A model generated the notes under the pieces. That model did no database searches. It was not told the DNA's origin and worked only from the letters and a program-made list of their open reading frames with translations. A program made the position numbers and the translations under genes. Shown here piece by piece: positions 45,067-54,668 of a stretch of 64,000 bases of DNA (the first letter of the stretch is position 1; the number at the start of each line of letters is the position of its first letter). The DNA is from Microbacterium sp. LWO12-1.2. Its GTDB lineage: Bacteria > Actinomycetota > Actinomycetes > Actinomycetales > Microbacteriaceae. The DNA is taken from the NCBI RefSeq assembly GCF_040675875.1, contig NZ_JBEGII010000001.1, forward strand, positions 3,658,001-3,722,000. The letters run 5' to 3'.

Positions 45067-45597
45067 ATGTCCGTTCAGCTCATCCGCCCCACGACCGACC
45101 TCTTCGAGACGTGGGCGGAGGCGGTCTCCGAGTTCGGCGACGGTCACATCGACGGATCCGGGCTCACGGCACCGGTCACCCCCGACCGGGCGACGCTCGA
45201 TGCACTGATCGAGAAGGCCGCGCAGATCGCCGACACCTCGGCTGCTCTGCCGGACGGCTTCGTGCACAACGACCTCTACTGGATCGTCGATGAGGGCGAC
45301 GTCATCGGCTTCCTCTCCTTCCGGCACGAGTTGAACGAGTGGCTGCGCGAGGTGGGCGGGCACATCGGCTACGCGGTGCGGGAGTCCCGCCGTCGTCGCG
45401 GCTACGCGTCGGCAGCGCTCGCGCTCGGCCTCGACCGGGCGCGCGAGATCGGCCTCGACCGAGTGCTGGTCACCTGCGACGACGACAACATCGCCTCGGC
45501 ACGCACGATCGAACGGGCCGGTGGGGTGCTGCAGGACGTCAGCGACCAGTCCGCGCGCGGCCACGCGCTGCTGCGCCGCTACTGGATCCAGCTCTAG
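45067..45597 (+). CDS. GNAT-family acetyltransferase
   Basis: 176 residues. 'GHIGYAVRESRRRRGYASAALALGLDRA' is the acetyl-CoA loop of GNAT enzymes, followed by 'TCDDDNIASARTIERAGGVL'. The N-terminal half is helical as in the Phe/Ala-tRNA-like and hypothetical GNAT clade. The start is ATG 45067; a nearer ATG at 45059 is out of frame. Target not known. Stands between two terminator or gap regions. Confidence 0.82.
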   Translation: MSVQLIRPTTDLFETWAEAVSEFGDGHIDGSGLTAPVTPDRATLDALIEKAAQIADTSAALPDGFVHNDLYWIVDEGDVIGFLSFRHELNEWLREVGGHIGYAVRESRRRRGYASAALALGLDRAREIGLDRVLVTCDDDNIASARTIERAGGVLQDVSDQSARGHALLRRYWIQL

Positions 45598-45634
45598 CCC
45601 CGGCATCCCGGCGGGAGCATTCCCAGGCGTTTAC

Positions 45635-45640
45635 TAAGGT
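45635..45640 (+). promoter_or_regulatory. -10-like TAAGGT ahead of the amino-acid importer
   Basis: TAAGGT lies 51 bases before the GTG start; the leader has a GAGGAG ribosome site. Confidence 0.4.
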
Positions 45641-45691
45641 TGATCCTCGGCGACCGTCCGGTCGTCCTCGCCGATCCGAGGAGCATCCGTC

Positions 45692-47170
45692 GTGATCCGA
45701 AATCCATCCCCCGCGCTCGCGCGGCTGCGCCTGATCGGTCGCACCGCCGTCGCCACCGCATTGACCGCCTTCGTCGCGGCCGGTGCCCTGCTCGGAGGAG
45801 CATCCGCCGCGTCTGCCGCAGACGCCCCTGACACCTACGTGATCGGCACCGACACGACGTTCGCGCCGTTCGAGTTCACCGACAAGGACGGCGACCTCGT
45901 CGGCATCGACATGGACCTGCTCCGCGCGATCGCCGCGGACCAGGGCTTCGAGGTCGAGATCCGCCAGCTCGGCTTCGACGCCGCAGTGCAGGCGCTGCAG
46001 GCGAACCAGGTCGACGCCGTCATGGCCGGTATGTCGATCACGGACGAGCGCAAGCAGGCCTTCGACTTCAGTGAGCCGTACTTCACCAGCGGCATCCAGC
46101 TCGGCGTCCTCGATTCCAGCGACGTGCAGTCGCTGGACGACCTCGACGGCAAGGCCGTCGCCGTCAAGACCGGGACCCAGGGTCAGACCTTCGCCGAGGA
46201 GAACCAGGAGAAGTACGGCTTCCGGGTCACCCCGTACCAGGACACCACCGACATGGTCGATGCGGTCAAGGCGGGTCAGGCCGTCGGCTACTTCGAGGAC
46301 TTCCCGGTGCTCGCCTACGGCATCCAGCAGGGGTCGGGCTTCCGCCTGATCGGCGAGCCGGAGCTGGGCGGTGAGTACGGCTTCGCGGTCAACAAGGGGC
46401 TGAACCCCGAACTGCTCGAGATGTTCAACGCGGGCCTCGCGAACCTGCAGGCGTCCGGCGAGTACGACACGATCGTCGACCGGTACCTGAGCGGCGGCGA
46501 GGTGAGCACGCAGCCGACCGACATCATCTCGGTCGCGGTGCAGTACTGGCCCGCGCTCATGGAGGGTCTGTGGCTCACGATCCTCGCGACGATCGTCGCC
46601 ATCGTGGCCGCGTTCATCCTCGGCATCGTGTTCGGGTTCGGTCGCATCTCGAAGTTCGCCCCGTTCCGGTGGATCGCCACGGCGTACGTCTACGTGTTCC
46701 GCGGTACTCCGATCCTGGTGCAGGCATTCTTCGTGTTCTTCGCCATCCCGCAGCTGTTCCCCGGCCTGACGTTCAACCCGTTCGTCGCCGGTGCGATCAC
46801 GCTCTCGCTCAACACCGGCGCCTACATGACGGAGATCATCCGCGGTGGCATCCAGGCGGTCGATCCCGGGCAGAACGAGGCGTCTCGTTCGCTCGGCCTC
46901 GGGCACTGGAAGACGATGCAGAAGGTCGTGCTCCCGCAGGCGTTCCGCATCATGATCCCCTCGTTCGTGAACCAGGGCATCATCACCCTCAAGGACACGT
47001 CGCTGATCAGCGTGATCGGCCTCGCCGAGCTGACGTTCGTGTCGCGCCAGATCATCGCCTCCACCTACCTGTCTGCACAGGTGCTGACCATCGTCGCCGT
47101 GATCTACTTCGTCGTGATCACGCTGCTGACGCTGCTCGCGAACCGCCTGGAGAGGAAGTTCAACGCATGA
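45692..47170 (+). CDS. Fused amino-acid ABC transporter: binding protein and permease
   Basis: 492 residues join two parts. After a signal peptide (to about residue 43, 'ASAASA') comes a family 3 binding domain (residues 44-270: '[22 protein letters not shown]', '[19 protein letters not shown]'). A HisM/GlnP-type permease follows (about 278-492) with '[17 protein letters not shown]' and the EAA loop '[24 protein letters not shown]'. This is the GlnPQ layout known from lactic acid bacteria. It probably imports glutamine or another polar amino acid. Coupled to the ATPase by ATGA overlap. Confidence 0.92.
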   Translation: MIRNPSPALARLRLIGRTAVATALTAFVAAGALLGGASAASAADAPDTYVIGTDTTFAPFEFTDKDGDLVGIDMDLLRAIAADQGFEVEIRQLGFDAAVQALQANQVDAVMAGMSITDERKQAFDFSEPYFTSGIQLGVLDSSDVQSLDDLDGKAVAVKTGTQGQTFAEENQEKYGFRVTPYQDTTDMVDAVKAGQAVGYFEDFPVLAYGIQQGSGFRLIGEPELGGEYGFAVNKGLNPELLEMFNAGLANLQASGEYDTIVDRYLSGGEVSTQPTDIISVAVQYWPALMEGLWLTILATIVAIVAAFILGIVFGFGRISKFAPFRWIATAYVYVFRGTPILVQAFFVFFAIPQLFPGLTFNPFVAGAITLSLNTGAYMTEIIRGGIQAVDPGQNEASRSLGLGHWKTMQKVVLPQAFRIMIPSFVNQGIITLKDTSLISVIGLAELTFVSRQIIASTYLSAQVLTIVAVIYFVVITLLTLLANRLERKFNA

Positions 47171-47895
47171 GCAAGATCGAAGTCCGGGACCTGCACAAGT
47201 CCTTCGGAGACAACAAGGTGCTCAAGGGCATCGACCTCACGGTGGAGGACGGCGAGGTCATCGCGGTCATCGGCCCGTCCGGTTCGGGCAAGTCGACGCT
47301 GCTGCGCTGCCTCAACAAGCTCGAGGAGCCGACGTCCGGTCACGTCGTCATCGACGGGGTCGACCTGACCGACAAGAGTGTGAAGCTCGATGAGGTGCGC
47401 CAGCGCATCGGCATGGTGTTCCAGCACTTCAACCTGTTCCCGCACATGACCGTGCTGGAGAACATCACGCTCGCGCCCATCGAGCTGGGCAAGCTCTCGA
47501 AGGCGGATGCTCGCGCACGGGCGACGTCGCTGCTCGAGCGCGTCGGCCTCGCGGAGAAGGCGGATGCCAAGCCGGCATCGCTCTCGGGTGGTCAAAAGCA
47601 GCGTGTGGCGATCGCCCGGGCGCTCGCCATGGACCCTGAGATCATGCTCTTCGACGAGGCCACCAGCGCGCTCGACCCCGAGATGGTCGGCGAGGTGCTG
47701 CAGGTCATCCGCGACCTGGCATCCGGCGGCATGACGATGGTGCTGGTCACGCACGAGATGGGCTTCGCCCGCGAGGTCTCCGGCCGCACCGTCTTCATGG
47801 ACGGCGGCGTCGTGGTCGAGGAAGCCCCTCCCGCCGAGCTGTTCGGTGCCCCGAAGAACGAGCGCCTGAAGGACTTCCTCTCCAAGGTGCTCTGA
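47167..47895 (+). CDS. Amino-acid ABC transporter ATP-binding protein (GlnQ-like)
   Basis: 242 residues. Walker A 'GPSGSGKST', signature 'LSGGQKQRV' and '[20 protein letters not shown]' are typical of the PAAT family ATPases. ATG 47167 overlaps the fused gene's stop. With the fusion it makes a two-gene importer. Followed by a family D fold-back that may end the transcript. Confidence 0.95.
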   Translation: MSKIEVRDLHKSFGDNKVLKGIDLTVEDGEVIAVIGPSGSGKSTLLRCLNKLEEPTSGHVVIDGVDLTDKSVKLDEVRQRIGMVFQHFNLFPHMTVLENITLAPIELGKLSKADARARATSLLERVGLAEKADAKPASLSGGQKQRVAIARALAMDPEIMLFDEATSALDPEMVGEVLQVIRDLASGGMTMVLVTHEMGFAREVSGRTVFMDGGVVVEEAPPAELFGAPKNERLKDFLSKVL

Positions 47896-47920
47896 GCGCG
47901 CGCTCCTTCGCCCCCAGCCT

Positions 47921-48003
47921 GTCGAGACCCATCGCCCTCGTCGAAACCCACCGGTTTCGACGAGGGGGCGGTGGGTCTCGGCCGTTGTGATGGGTCTCGG
48001 CGC
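47921..48003. repeat. Family D nested inverted repeat, second copy
   Basis: Arms GTCGAGACCCATC (47921) and CGTCGAAACCCACCG (47940) face GGTGGGTCTCGG (47970-47981) and GATGGGTCTCGGCG (47989-48002). A strong inner stem TCGTCGAAACC / GGTTTCGACGA (47939-47962) is added. Between convergent ATPase and purD genes. Confidence 0.8.
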
Positions 48004-48022
48004 GCGGCGCGCGCGGCGCGGG

Positions 48023-49300
48023 CTACTCCGTGACGCGGGCGGCGATGTCGGTGCGGTAGTGCGAGCCGTCGAGTCCGATCAGCGCGATCGCCTCATAGGC
48101 GCGCGCACGCGCCGTTCGGAAGTCGGATGCCACGGCGACCACGTTCAGCACGCGTCCACCGGTCGCGATGAGCGAACCGCCGGGAGCGTCGGGGGAGGCG
48201 GTGGCCGCATGCACGATGCGCACACCCTCGACGGCCGCAGCCGCTGCCAGGCCCTCGATCGGGCGGCCGGTCTGCGGCGCCTCGGGGTAGCCCTCGCTCG
48301 CCAGCACCACCGTGATCGCGACGTCATCGCTGAACTCCGGTTCCGGCTGGTCCTCGAGCGTGCCGGATGCCGCGGCGAACAGCAGCTCCGACAGCGGGGT
48401 GACCAGACGCGGCAGCACGATCTGCGTCTCGGGGTCGCCGAAGCGCGCGTTGAACTCGATCACCCGCACGCCAGCGGGAGTCAGGATGAGCCCGGCGTAC
48501 AGCAGCCCGATGAACGGGGTGCCCTCGGCGTCGAGCTGGCGGATGACGGGAAGCGCGACATCGCGGGTGACCTCGGCCACGAACTCCTGCTCGCTGCCGA
48601 ACTGCTCGGCGAGCCAGGGCAGGGGCGAGTATGCGCCCATGCCGCCCGTGTTGGGGCCGGCGTCGCCGTCGAGTGCGCGCTTGAAGTCCTGTGCGGGACT
48701 CAGCGCGCGCACGGTGTCGCCGTCGCTGAGGAAGAACAGCGAGACCTCGGGACCCGAGAGGAACTCCTCGATCAGCACCGGGTCCGCGGACAAGTAGTGC
48801 TCGGCGTGGGCGAGCGCCTCGCCGCGGTCGGAGGTGACGATGACGCCCTTGCCCGCGGCCAGGCCATCGGCCTTCACGACATAGGGGGCGCCGAGGTCGT
48901 CGAACGCCGCTTCGACGTCGGCGACGGTCGCGGCGCGGACCGCGCGTCCTGTCGGAACTCCGGCCTCGTCCATGATCCGCTTCGCGAACGACTTCGAGCC
49001 TTCGAGCTCAGCGGCCGCCTTGCCAGGGCCGAAGACCGGGATGCCGTGGGCGCGCAGCGCATCCGCGACGCCGGCGACCAGCGGAGCCTCGGGTCCGACG
49101 ACGACGAGGTCGATCGCGTGCTCGTTCGCGAACGCGGTCACCGCCCCGCCGTCCAGGGGGTCGAGCGTGACGGGCGTCGCATCCTGCGCGATGCCGGCGT
49201 TGCCGGGAGCGACGAAAATCTCGTGCTCCGTCTGCTCAGCCCGCAGGGCGAGGATGATCGCGTGCTCACGGGCACCGGAACCGAGGACGAGAATCTTCAC
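48023..49300 (-). CDS. purD: Phosphoribosylamine-glycine ligase
   Basis: GAR synthetase, second step of purine synthesis, 425 residues, ATP-grasp fold. '[16 protein letters not shown]' at the N-terminus, '[24 protein letters not shown]', '[14 protein letters not shown]' and '[11 protein letters not shown]' are all present. GTG start with TAGTCT 6 bases upstream (leaderless). Convergent with the amino acid ATPase, own transcription unit. Confidence 0.97.
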   Translation of the reverse strand: MKILVLGSGAREHAIILALRAEQTEHEIFVAPGNAGIAQDATPVTLDPLDGGAVTAFANEHAIDLVVVGPEAPLVAGVADALRAHGIPVFGPGKAAAELEGSKSFAKRIMDEAGVPTGRAVRAATVADVEAAFDDLGAPYVVKADGLAAGKGVIVTSDRGEALAHAEHYLSADPVLIEEFLSGPEVSLFFLSDGDTVRALSPAQDFKRALDGDAGPNTGGMGAYSPLPWLAEQFGSEQEFVAEVTRDVALPVIRQLDAEGTPFIGLLYAGLILTPAGVRVIEFNARFGDPETQIVLPRLVTPLSELLFAAASGTLEDQPEPEFSDDVAITVVLASEGYPEAPQTGRPIEGLAAAAAVEGVRIVHAATASPDAPGGSLIATGGRVLNVVAVASDFRTARARAYEAIALIGLDGSHYRTDIAARVTE

Positions 49301-49306
49301 AGGTCC

Positions 49307-49312
49307 AGACTA
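49307..49312 (-). promoter_or_regulatory. -10 hexamer TAGTCT of leaderless purD
   Basis: TAGTCT, six bases GGACCT, then the GTG start at 49300, read on the minus strand. Confidence 0.6.
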
Positions 49313-49335
49313 CCGACGCTCGCGCCCGGGGTTTC

Positions 49336-49423
49336 CGTTCATAACTCCTCAAGAAAACGTGCCTGCGGGCCGTCTGGGCCGGATCCGGACGCAGGGCCTG
49401 CCGAATCTGAGGAGTTGTGAACG
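49336..49423. repeat. Family B inverted repeat, copy 2
   Basis: CGTTCATAACTCCTCA (49336-49351) faces TGAGGAGTTGTGAACG (49408-49423), 15 of 16 paired (one mismatch opposite the A/C of CATAAC). Inner GGGCC/GGCCC stem. Confidence 0.82.
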
Positions 49424-49430
49424 GGTGACC

Positions 49431-49520
49431 GCGTTCACAACTCAGGAAGATCGGGTCGGGCGGGGGCCTGGAGGCGCCGAACCGGGCCGATACCCACCGG
49501 TTCTCCTGAGTTGTGGACGC
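49431..49520. repeat. Family B inverted repeat, copy 3
   Basis: GCGTTCACAACTCAGGA (49431-49447) faces TCCTGAGTTGTGGACGC (49504-49520), 16 of 17 paired. It directly follows copy 2, so two elements fill most of the gap between purD and the Nudix gene. Confidence 0.82.
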
Positions 49521-49596
49521 TGCTGCGCGCAGACCGGGTGGAGCTCAGACCGCTGCTGCACGCAGACCGGGTGCCGACCTGAGGCCAGCAGTGCGC

Positions 49597-50268
49597 TCAG
49601 ACCGGCCGCTCGTCTTCGACGTCCCAGGGCACCGTCCATCCGGCGGCGTCGAACAACCCGCTGAGCACCATGGCGGTGAAGCCCCAGACGATCGTGCCGT
49701 CGACGTCGAACGCGGGGGCGCGGAACGTCAGGTCTCCGTACCGGCGCACCGAGGTGTAGCGGGTGGCGGGGTCGAGCAGCTGCGCGACCGGAACGCGGAA
49801 CACCTCGACGGTCTCGGCGTGGTCGACCGCAGCGACGCGCGAGGGGGTCTGCCACCAGCCGAGCACGGGGGTGACCCGGTGGTTGCTCGCGGCGAGGGGG
49901 ATCTCGGGCAGCGTGGCCAGGACTTCGACGCCGGAGGGATCGAGTCCGGTCTCCTCCTGGGCCTCACGGAGGGCCGTGGCCACGGCGTCCGCATCGTCCG
50001 GCTCTGCGCGGCCTCCGGGGAACGACACCTGGCCTGGGTGCGACGAAAGCGTCTCTGCGCGCCGCTGCAGCAGCACATCGAGGTCGCGGGCGACGGCGGC
50101 GTCTGCGGTCGGGGCCGGGATGCGGTCCAGCACGCCGAACAGGATCAGAACCGAGGCGTCGTGCGCCGCGTCGGGGTCGGTGAGCTGAGGGAACGGTCCG
50201 CCCCAGGTGTGTGCGGCGACGCCCGCGAGCAGTTCGGCGCGTGCGCCTTCCGGATACTGCGTGCTCAT
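49597..50268 (-). CDS. Nudix hydrolase, probable CoA pyrophosphatase
   Basis: 223 residues. '[33 protein letters not shown]' is a Nudix box in the NudL/CoAse setting, where 'QVSFPGG' precedes it. It would split CoA or another nucleotide pyrophosphate. A 30-residue tail after the core. Leaderless ATG. Divergent from a lipoprotein gene. Confidence 0.88.
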   Translation of the reverse strand: MSTQYPEGARAELLAGVAAHTWGGPFPQLTDPDAAHDASVLILFGVLDRIPAPTADAAVARDLDVLLQRRAETLSSHPGQVSFPGGRAEPDDADAVATALREAQEETGLDPSGVEVLATLPEIPLAASNHRVTPVLGWWQTPSRVAAVDHAETVEVFRVPVAQLLDPATRYTSVRRYGDLTFRAPAFDVDGTIVWGFTAMVLSGLFDAAGWTVPWDVEDERPV

Positions 50269-50274
50269 GGCACG

Positions 50275-50280
50275 AGCCTA
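50275..50280 (-). promoter_or_regulatory. -10 hexamer TAGGCT of the leaderless Nudix gene
   Basis: TAGGCT, six bases CGTGCC, then ATG 50268 on the minus strand. Confidence 0.62.
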
Positions 50281-50321
50281 GACGCCGCCCGCGCGCCCGG
50301 ACTCTGCCGCGGCTTGAGGGA

Positions 50322-50327
50322 TAGGCT
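50322..50327 (+). promoter_or_regulatory. -10 hexamer TAGGCT of a leaderless lipoprotein gene
   Basis: TAGGCT, six bases CGGCGG, then ATG 50334. Back-to-back with the Nudix promoter, 41 bases apart. Confidence 0.62.
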
Positions 50328-50333
50328 CGGCGG

Positions 50334-50792
50334 ATGAGGCGATGGCAGGCTGCGGCGCTCGGTGCGCTGCTGGTGATGGGACTGAGCGGGTGCGCGGCGC
50401 CCACGGTCGACCCGGACGCGGTGCAGGAATGGCTGCAGCAGCAGGAGTCGGTCGAAGTTGCGGGAGCCCTCGGGTCGATGAGCGCGCAGGCATCGGAGGC
50501 CACCGACGTCATGGGCGAGAACGGGGTCACCCTCACGTTCGACGAGCCGGCACGCATCACGCAGATCGTGTTCTCCTGCTTCGGCCCCGAGAAGATGGAC
50601 GTCGACGTCACGACCGGCGCAGCGGACACCGATCCGGAGCTGGCGCACGGCATCCGCACCGAGGACCTCGTCTGCGCCGACAGCCCGCACACGATCGAGC
50701 GGGTTCAGGATGATGTGACGAAGGTCATGGTCGACGGCCTCAGCGCCGACGGTCAGGGTGCGTGGTCGGCCTTCGTGGTCGGGGAGGAGTGA
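50334..50792 (+). CDS. Small lipoprotein of unknown function
   Basis: 152 residues. Signal peptide with lipobox 'GLSGCAA' (Cys near residue 20). The mature domain is acidic with two Cys ('FSCFGPE' and 'LVCADSP') that could form a disulfide; no family recognised. It is followed after 3 bases by the SCP-like gene, so the two share a transcript. Outer-face location is predicted. Confidence 0.75.
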   Translation: MRRWQAAALGALLVMGLSGCAAPTVDPDAVQEWLQQQESVEVAGALGSMSAQASEATDVMGENGVTLTFDEPARITQIVFSCFGPEKMDVDVTTGAADTDPELAHGIRTEDLVCADSPHTIERVQDDVTKVMVDGLSADGQGAWSAFVVGEE

Positions 50793-50795
50793 GAC

Positions 50796-51164
50796 ATGGC
50801 GAAGAAGATCGACATCATCGACGGCCGCACTGCTCTCGACGCGGTGCGCGTGGCGCAGGCCGCGGAGGAGAAGCCGGCACGCACCGACCTGGCGACCGCC
50901 GTGCGCTATCTCCTGCAGCTCCTCGATGAGAAGGCTCCGGGTAACAGTGTCGAGGTGCGGGTTCCGCCGTTCGGCGCGGTGCAGGTCATCCAGGGCCCGC
51001 GGCACACGCGCGGCACCCCGCCGAACGTCGTCGAGATGGATGCCGCCACCTGGATCTCGGTCGCGACCGGGAGCGAGGTCTGGGCCGACGTCGCGACAGC
51101 CGGGCGCATCCACGCGTCGGGGACGCGTGCGGACCTCTCCGACGTCCTCCCGCTGCGGCCGTAG
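50796..51164 (+). CDS. Sterol-carrier-like (bacterial SCP orthologue) protein
   Basis: 122 residues, acidic then basic, with 'NSVEVRVPPFGAVQVIQGPRHTRGTPPNVVEMDAATWISVATG', a block I associate with the actinobacterial SCP-like family (SCP_3). The domain may bind a hydrophobic ligand; role unknown. GGAGGAG ribosome site 6 bases upstream. Second gene of the lipoprotein unit. Confidence 0.75.
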   Translation: MAKKIDIIDGRTALDAVRVAQAAEEKPARTDLATAVRYLLQLLDEKAPGNSVEVRVPPFGAVQVIQGPRHTRGTPPNVVEMDAATWISVATGSEVWADVATAGRIHASGTRADLSDVLPLRP

Positions 51165-51181
51165 CGCCTCGCCAGCGGTTC

Positions 51182-51187
51182 TAGAGT
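51182..51187 (+). promoter_or_regulatory. -10 hexamer TAGAGT of a leaderless acetyltransferase gene
   Basis: TAGAGT, six bases TGATGG, then ATG 51194. Confidence 0.62.
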
Positions 51188-51193
51188 TGATGG

Positions 51194-51637
51194 ATGGGCT
51201 ATCTCGTCGACGACTCCCGTGACCGCATCGACACGGATGCCGTCTGGCGTGCACTGCGCGACGCGTACTGGGGGAAGTGGCGCAGCCGGGAGGATGTCGA
51301 GACGCAGATCCGCGAGGCGTGGCGTGTCATCGGTGTGTACGACGAGCAGACCGGCGCACAGGTCGGCTTCGCCCGCGCGGTGTCGGACGGCCTCGGATTC
51401 GCCTATCTCGCCGATGTCATCGTCGTCGAGGAGCACCGCGGAAACGGTCTGGGCAAGCGGATCGTGCAGGCGATGATCGACGACGGCCCCGGCGCGCACT
51501 TCCGGTGGACGCTGTTCACGAGTGATGCGCACGGGCTGTACGAGCAGTTCGGGTTCGAGGCTCCTGATCGCACCGCGCTGGTGCGATCAGCAGCCGCACT
51601 GCCGGTGCACCCGACGCAGGGCCCCGCGAACAGCTAG
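51194..51637 (+). CDS. GNAT-family acetyltransferase
   Basis: 147 residues. 'VIVVEEHRGNGLGKRIVQAMIDD' is the acetyl-CoA loop; 'YEQFGFEAPD' is the usual C-terminal block. The opening 'YLVDDSRDRIDTDAVWRAL' is found in a common bacterial GNAT subgroup. Substrate unknown. Ends 6 bases before the convergent hmuV stop, with no terminator between. Confidence 0.85.
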   Translation: MGYLVDDSRDRIDTDAVWRALRDAYWGKWRSREDVETQIREAWRVIGVYDEQTGAQVGFARAVSDGLGFAYLADVIVVEEHRGNGLGKRIVQAMIDDGPGAHFRWTLFTSDAHGLYEQFGFEAPDRTALVRSAAALPVHPTQGPANS

Positions 51638-51643
51638 CGCTGC

Positions 51644-52417
51644 TCAGCGCCGCGCGACCACCAACGGCACCCCGGTCGCGGGGTGCGGGAAGACATCGAC
51701 GGGCTGGCCGTACACGGCCTCGATCCGCTCCGCCGTGAGCACCTCCGCCGCCGTCCCCGAAGCCGCGACCCCGCCGTCTGCGAGCAGGGTGACGCGGTCG
51801 GCGTGGGCGAGAGCAGCGTTGAGGTCGTGCAGCACGATCGCCACTGCGATCCCGGCATCCGCTTGCGCTCTGATCAGCCGCATCACGTCTTCATGATGCT
51901 TGAGGTCGAGCGCGGCGGTCGGTTCGTCGAGCAGCAGGATGCCGGTGTTCTGGGCGAGCACGCGGGCCAGGGCGACGCGGGCACGCTCGCCGCCGGACAG
52001 CGACGTCACCGGGCGGGCTGCGAGTGGCTCGACCTCGGTCGCCTCCATGGCCGCGGCCACGAGCTCATCGTCCTGTTCGGCGGACTCTGTGCGCGCCCAG
52101 GGCGCACGGCCCATCCGTACGACCTGCTCGGCCGTGAACGGGAACGACACCGCGTTCTCCTGCAGCAGCACGGCCCGCGCGCGGGCGAGGGTCTGCGGGC
52201 GGATGCCGGCGATCGGTGCCCCATCGAGGGTCACCGCTCCGGTCTGCGCGGTGACATCGCCGGCCAGCACGCCGAAGAGCGTGGACTTGCCGGCGCCGTT
52301 CGGGCCGACGAGGGCGTGGATCTCCCCTGCGCGGATGTCGATCGAGGCGTCGTCGAGGATAGCCCTCCCGCCGCCGACGCGCACGGTGAGCCCGCTGCCG
52401 CGCAGCCGCACGCTCAT
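51644..52417 (-). CDS. hmuV: Heme ABC transporter ATP-binding protein HmuV
   Basis: 257 residues. Walker A 'GPNGAGKST' at 38-46, signature 'LSGGERARV', Walker B 'GILLLDEPTAALDLKHH', and 'VAIVLHDLNAALAHADRV'. The FecCD-type ATPase wording, including 'LLQENAVSFPFTAEQVVRMGR', matches heme importers. I use ATG 52417 with GGGAGG 6 bases upstream; ATG 52423 is too close to it. Its start overlaps the hmuU stop. Last gene of hmuTUV. Confidence 0.93.
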   Translation of the reverse strand: MSVRLRGSGLTVRVGGGRAILDDASIDIRAGEIHALVGPNGAGKSTLFGVLAGDVTAQTGAVTLDGAPIAGIRPQTLARARAVLLQENAVSFPFTAEQVVRMGRAPWARTESAEQDDELVAAAMEATEVEPLAARPVTSLSGGERARVALARVLAQNTGILLLDEPTAALDLKHHEDVMRLIRAQADAGIAVAIVLHDLNAALAHADRVTLLADGGVAASGTAAEVLTAERIEAVYGQPVDVFPHPATGVPLVVARR

Positions 52418-53487
52418 GCCCATCCTCCCGAGCGTCGACGCGTGCGCACGAGCAGCCAGAGGAAGAAGGGGCCGCCAACCAGCGAGGTGATCATGCCGAT
52501 CGGCATGTCGGCGAGCGGCACGGCGGTGCGGGCGACCAGGTCGGCGACCGCGATCAGCAGTGCTCCGCCGACTGCCGACGCGATCATGAGCGGCAGATGT
52601 GCGGGACCGATGATCATGCGCATCAGGTGCGGCACGACGAGCCCCGCGAAACCGATGATCCCGGCGAACGCGACCGCCGCGCACACGAGGATCGCGACCG
52701 TCACGATCACGACCATGCGCAGCAGCTCCACGTTCACGCCCAGGTGTCTGGCGGTGCGCTCGCCGAGGGCGAAGAGGTCGAGCTGCGGCGAGACGATCAG
52801 TGCGATCACGATGCCGATCGCCACGAGCGGGGCGACGAGTGCGACGTTCGACCAGAGGGCGCCGTTGAGCGAGCCGAGCTGCCAGAACACGATCTGCTCG
52901 CGAGTGGACGTCGTGCCCAGGAACGTGAGGAACGCCATGCCGGCGCCTGCGATCGCGTTGATGGCGATGCCGGTGAGCAGCAGGGTGACGACCTCGGTGC
53001 GTCCGCCCGATCGGCTGATGAAGTAGACCGCGAGCACCGCGATGAGGCCGCCCAGGAACGCGAAGAGCGGCGTCGTCCACATGCCGAGCGAGGCGATTCC
53101 GAACGTGATGCTGGCCGCGGCGCCGAGCGCTGCGCCGGAGGAGACGCCGACGACACCGGCATCCGCGAGCGGGTTGCCGAAGATCGCCTGCATGAGCACA
53201 CCGGACACGGCGAGTGCGGCGCCGACGAGCAGCCCCAGCACGAGCCGGGGGAGTCGCAGGTTGTAGATCACGCCGTAGTCGGTCGCCGAGGCCGGAGCCC
53301 AGGCCGTGTCGATGCCGATGCCCCGCAGTAGCACCCCGATCAGGTCGGTGGGCGACAGCGAGTACTGGCCGCTCGTGATCGACACGATGCAGGTGATCAC
53401 GAGCGCGACGATCAGTCCGATCGTGACCAGGGTGAACCGCAGCGTGCGGTGTGTGCTCGGCGTGGAGGTGACGACCTCTCCGCTCAT
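52414..53487 (-). CDS. hmuU: Heme ABC transporter permease HmuU
   Basis: 357 residues, FecCD family with about ten membrane segments. 'LRLPRLVLGLLVGAALAVSGVLMQAIFGNPLADAGVVGVSSGAALGA' is the family hallmark and 'VAFAGIIGFAGLVVPHLMR' the ATPase-contact region. The start overlaps hmuT by 4 bases. It moves heme across the membrane. Confidence 0.94.
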   Translation of the reverse strand: MSGEVVTSTPSTHRTLRFTLVTIGLIVALVITCIVSITSGQYSLSPTDLIGVLLRGIGIDTAWAPASATDYGVIYNLRLPRLVLGLLVGAALAVSGVLMQAIFGNPLADAGVVGVSSGAALGAAASITFGIASLGMWTTPLFAFLGGLIAVLAVYFISRSGGRTEVVTLLLTGIAINAIAGAGMAFLTFLGTTSTREQIVFWQLGSLNGALWSNVALVAPLVAIGIVIALIVSPQLDLFALGERTARHLGVNVELLRMVVIVTVAILVCAAVAFAGIIGFAGLVVPHLMRMIIGPAHLPLMIASAVGGALLIAVADLVARTAVPLADMPIGMITSLVGGPFFLWLLVRTRRRSGGWA

Positions 53488-54605
53488 TTCGCGGACTCGG
53501 GAGTCGAGGGTTCGGGGGCGTACAGCGCGCGGGCGATCGCGCCGATCACGTCGGCCGACCGGGGCCCGAAGCTCAGGATCTCGCTGTCGGCCATGTCGAT
53601 CACGCGACGGTTGATGCCGGCTGGCGTCTCTGCGACGGCGGGTACGCGTTCGATCAGGCCGTCGATGCCGCCGACCGACTCGAGCCCGTCGGTCATCATC
53701 ACCAGCACGTCGGGGCGCGCGGCGACGAGCGCCTCGGCGGTCATGGGCTTCATGCCTTCCCAGCCGATCTCGGCGGCGACATCCACTCCGCCCACGGCGT
53801 CGATGAGGGAGTCGGCACCGGAATCCTCTCCGAAGATGTAATACACGTTCGCGCTGCCGCGCACGTAGAGGAACAGCATCCGCGCGCGGTCCTCCTCAGC
53901 GGCGGGGACTACTTCGGCGATCGCGGCGAGGGTCTCGTCGACTGCGGCGTCGAGCCGTGCGATGAGCGCCTCTCCGCGGCTGGGCACGCCGAGCGCCGTG
54001 GCGATCTCGGTCACGAGCTCGTCGGTGGTGTCGAGGCGTCGGTCGCTGGAGATCACGACGACGGTGATGCCGGCGTCGCGCAGCTGCTGACGGATCTCTT
54101 TCGGGCCGATCGTGGTGTCGGTCAGGATGACGGTCGGCGCGAGCTCCAGGATGGCCTCGGCGTTGAGCGTGTGCCCGGTCTTCGTGACGACGGGCAGGTC
54201 CTCGGTGCCGGCGAAGACGGTGGACGAGTCGCGACCGACGACCTGGTCGCCCAGCCCGAGGGCGAACACGGTCGAGGCGATGGTGCCGGAGATGTCGATC
54301 GGGAGGATGCGGTCGACGTCGGTGATCTCGATCTCGCGGCCTTCGCTGTCGGTCACGGTCACCGGCAGTGCGGGAGTGGTGTCGTCGTCGACCGGCGTGA
54401 TGGCATGACTCGAGAGGCACGCGGTCGAGGGGCCGGTGAACCCCCGGACGTCGTCGACCAGGTCGAGTGAGGCAAGCGGGACGGATGCCTGCGGGCAGGT
54501 GTCTTCCACGGCGGCGGGTGGTGCGGCGGTCGCGCCCGGCTCCGCGCACGCGGCGAGACCGACGGCCAGAGCGGCGGCGAAGAAGACGGCTAGTACGCGG
54601 CGCAT
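53484..54605 (-). CDS. hmuT: Heme-binding lipoprotein HmuT
   Basis: 373 residues. Signal peptide with lipobox 'GLAACAE' (Cys near 20). An added segment of about 70 residues precedes the binding lobes; then 'PIDISGTIASTVFALGLGDQVVGRD', 'EDLPVVTKTGHTLNAEAILEL' and 'FLYVRGSANVYYIFGEDSGADSLI' follow the class III periplasmic binding fold. His in 'SSHAITP' or 'TGHTL' and Tyr in 'NVYYIF' may bind heme iron, by analogy with Corynebacterium HmuT. Leaderless start under a DtxR box. Confidence 0.92.
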   Translation of the reverse strand: MRRVLAVFFAAALAVGLAACAEPGATAAPPAAVEDTCPQASVPLASLDLVDDVRGFTGPSTACLSSHAITPVDDDTTPALPVTVTDSEGREIEITDVDRILPIDISGTIASTVFALGLGDQVVGRDSSTVFAGTEDLPVVTKTGHTLNAEAILELAPTVILTDTTIGPKEIRQQLRDAGITVVVISSDRRLDTTDELVTEIATALGVPSRGEALIARLDAAVDETLAAIAEVVPAAEEDRARMLFLYVRGSANVYYIFGEDSGADSLIDAVGGVDVAAEIGWEGMKPMTAEALVAARPDVLVMMTDGLESVGGIDGLIERVPAVAETPAGINRRVIDMADSEILSFGPRSADVIGAIARALYAPEPSTPESAK

Positions 54606-54623
54606 TAGGCAAGGCTATCCTAA
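54605..54623 (-). promoter_or_regulatory. DtxR/IdeR-type iron box over the hmuT start
   Basis: Minus strand TTAGGATAGCCTTGCCTAA matches the DtxR consensus TTAGGTTAGCCTAACCTAA in 16 of 19 bases. It includes the -10 TAGCCT (54612-54617) and ends on the A of the ATG, so an iron-bound repressor would cover -10 and start site. Confidence 0.9.
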
Positions 54624-54668
54624 AACTTGACGCGCTCTCCTGCGCACCTCTACGCTCAGGATCGGCGG

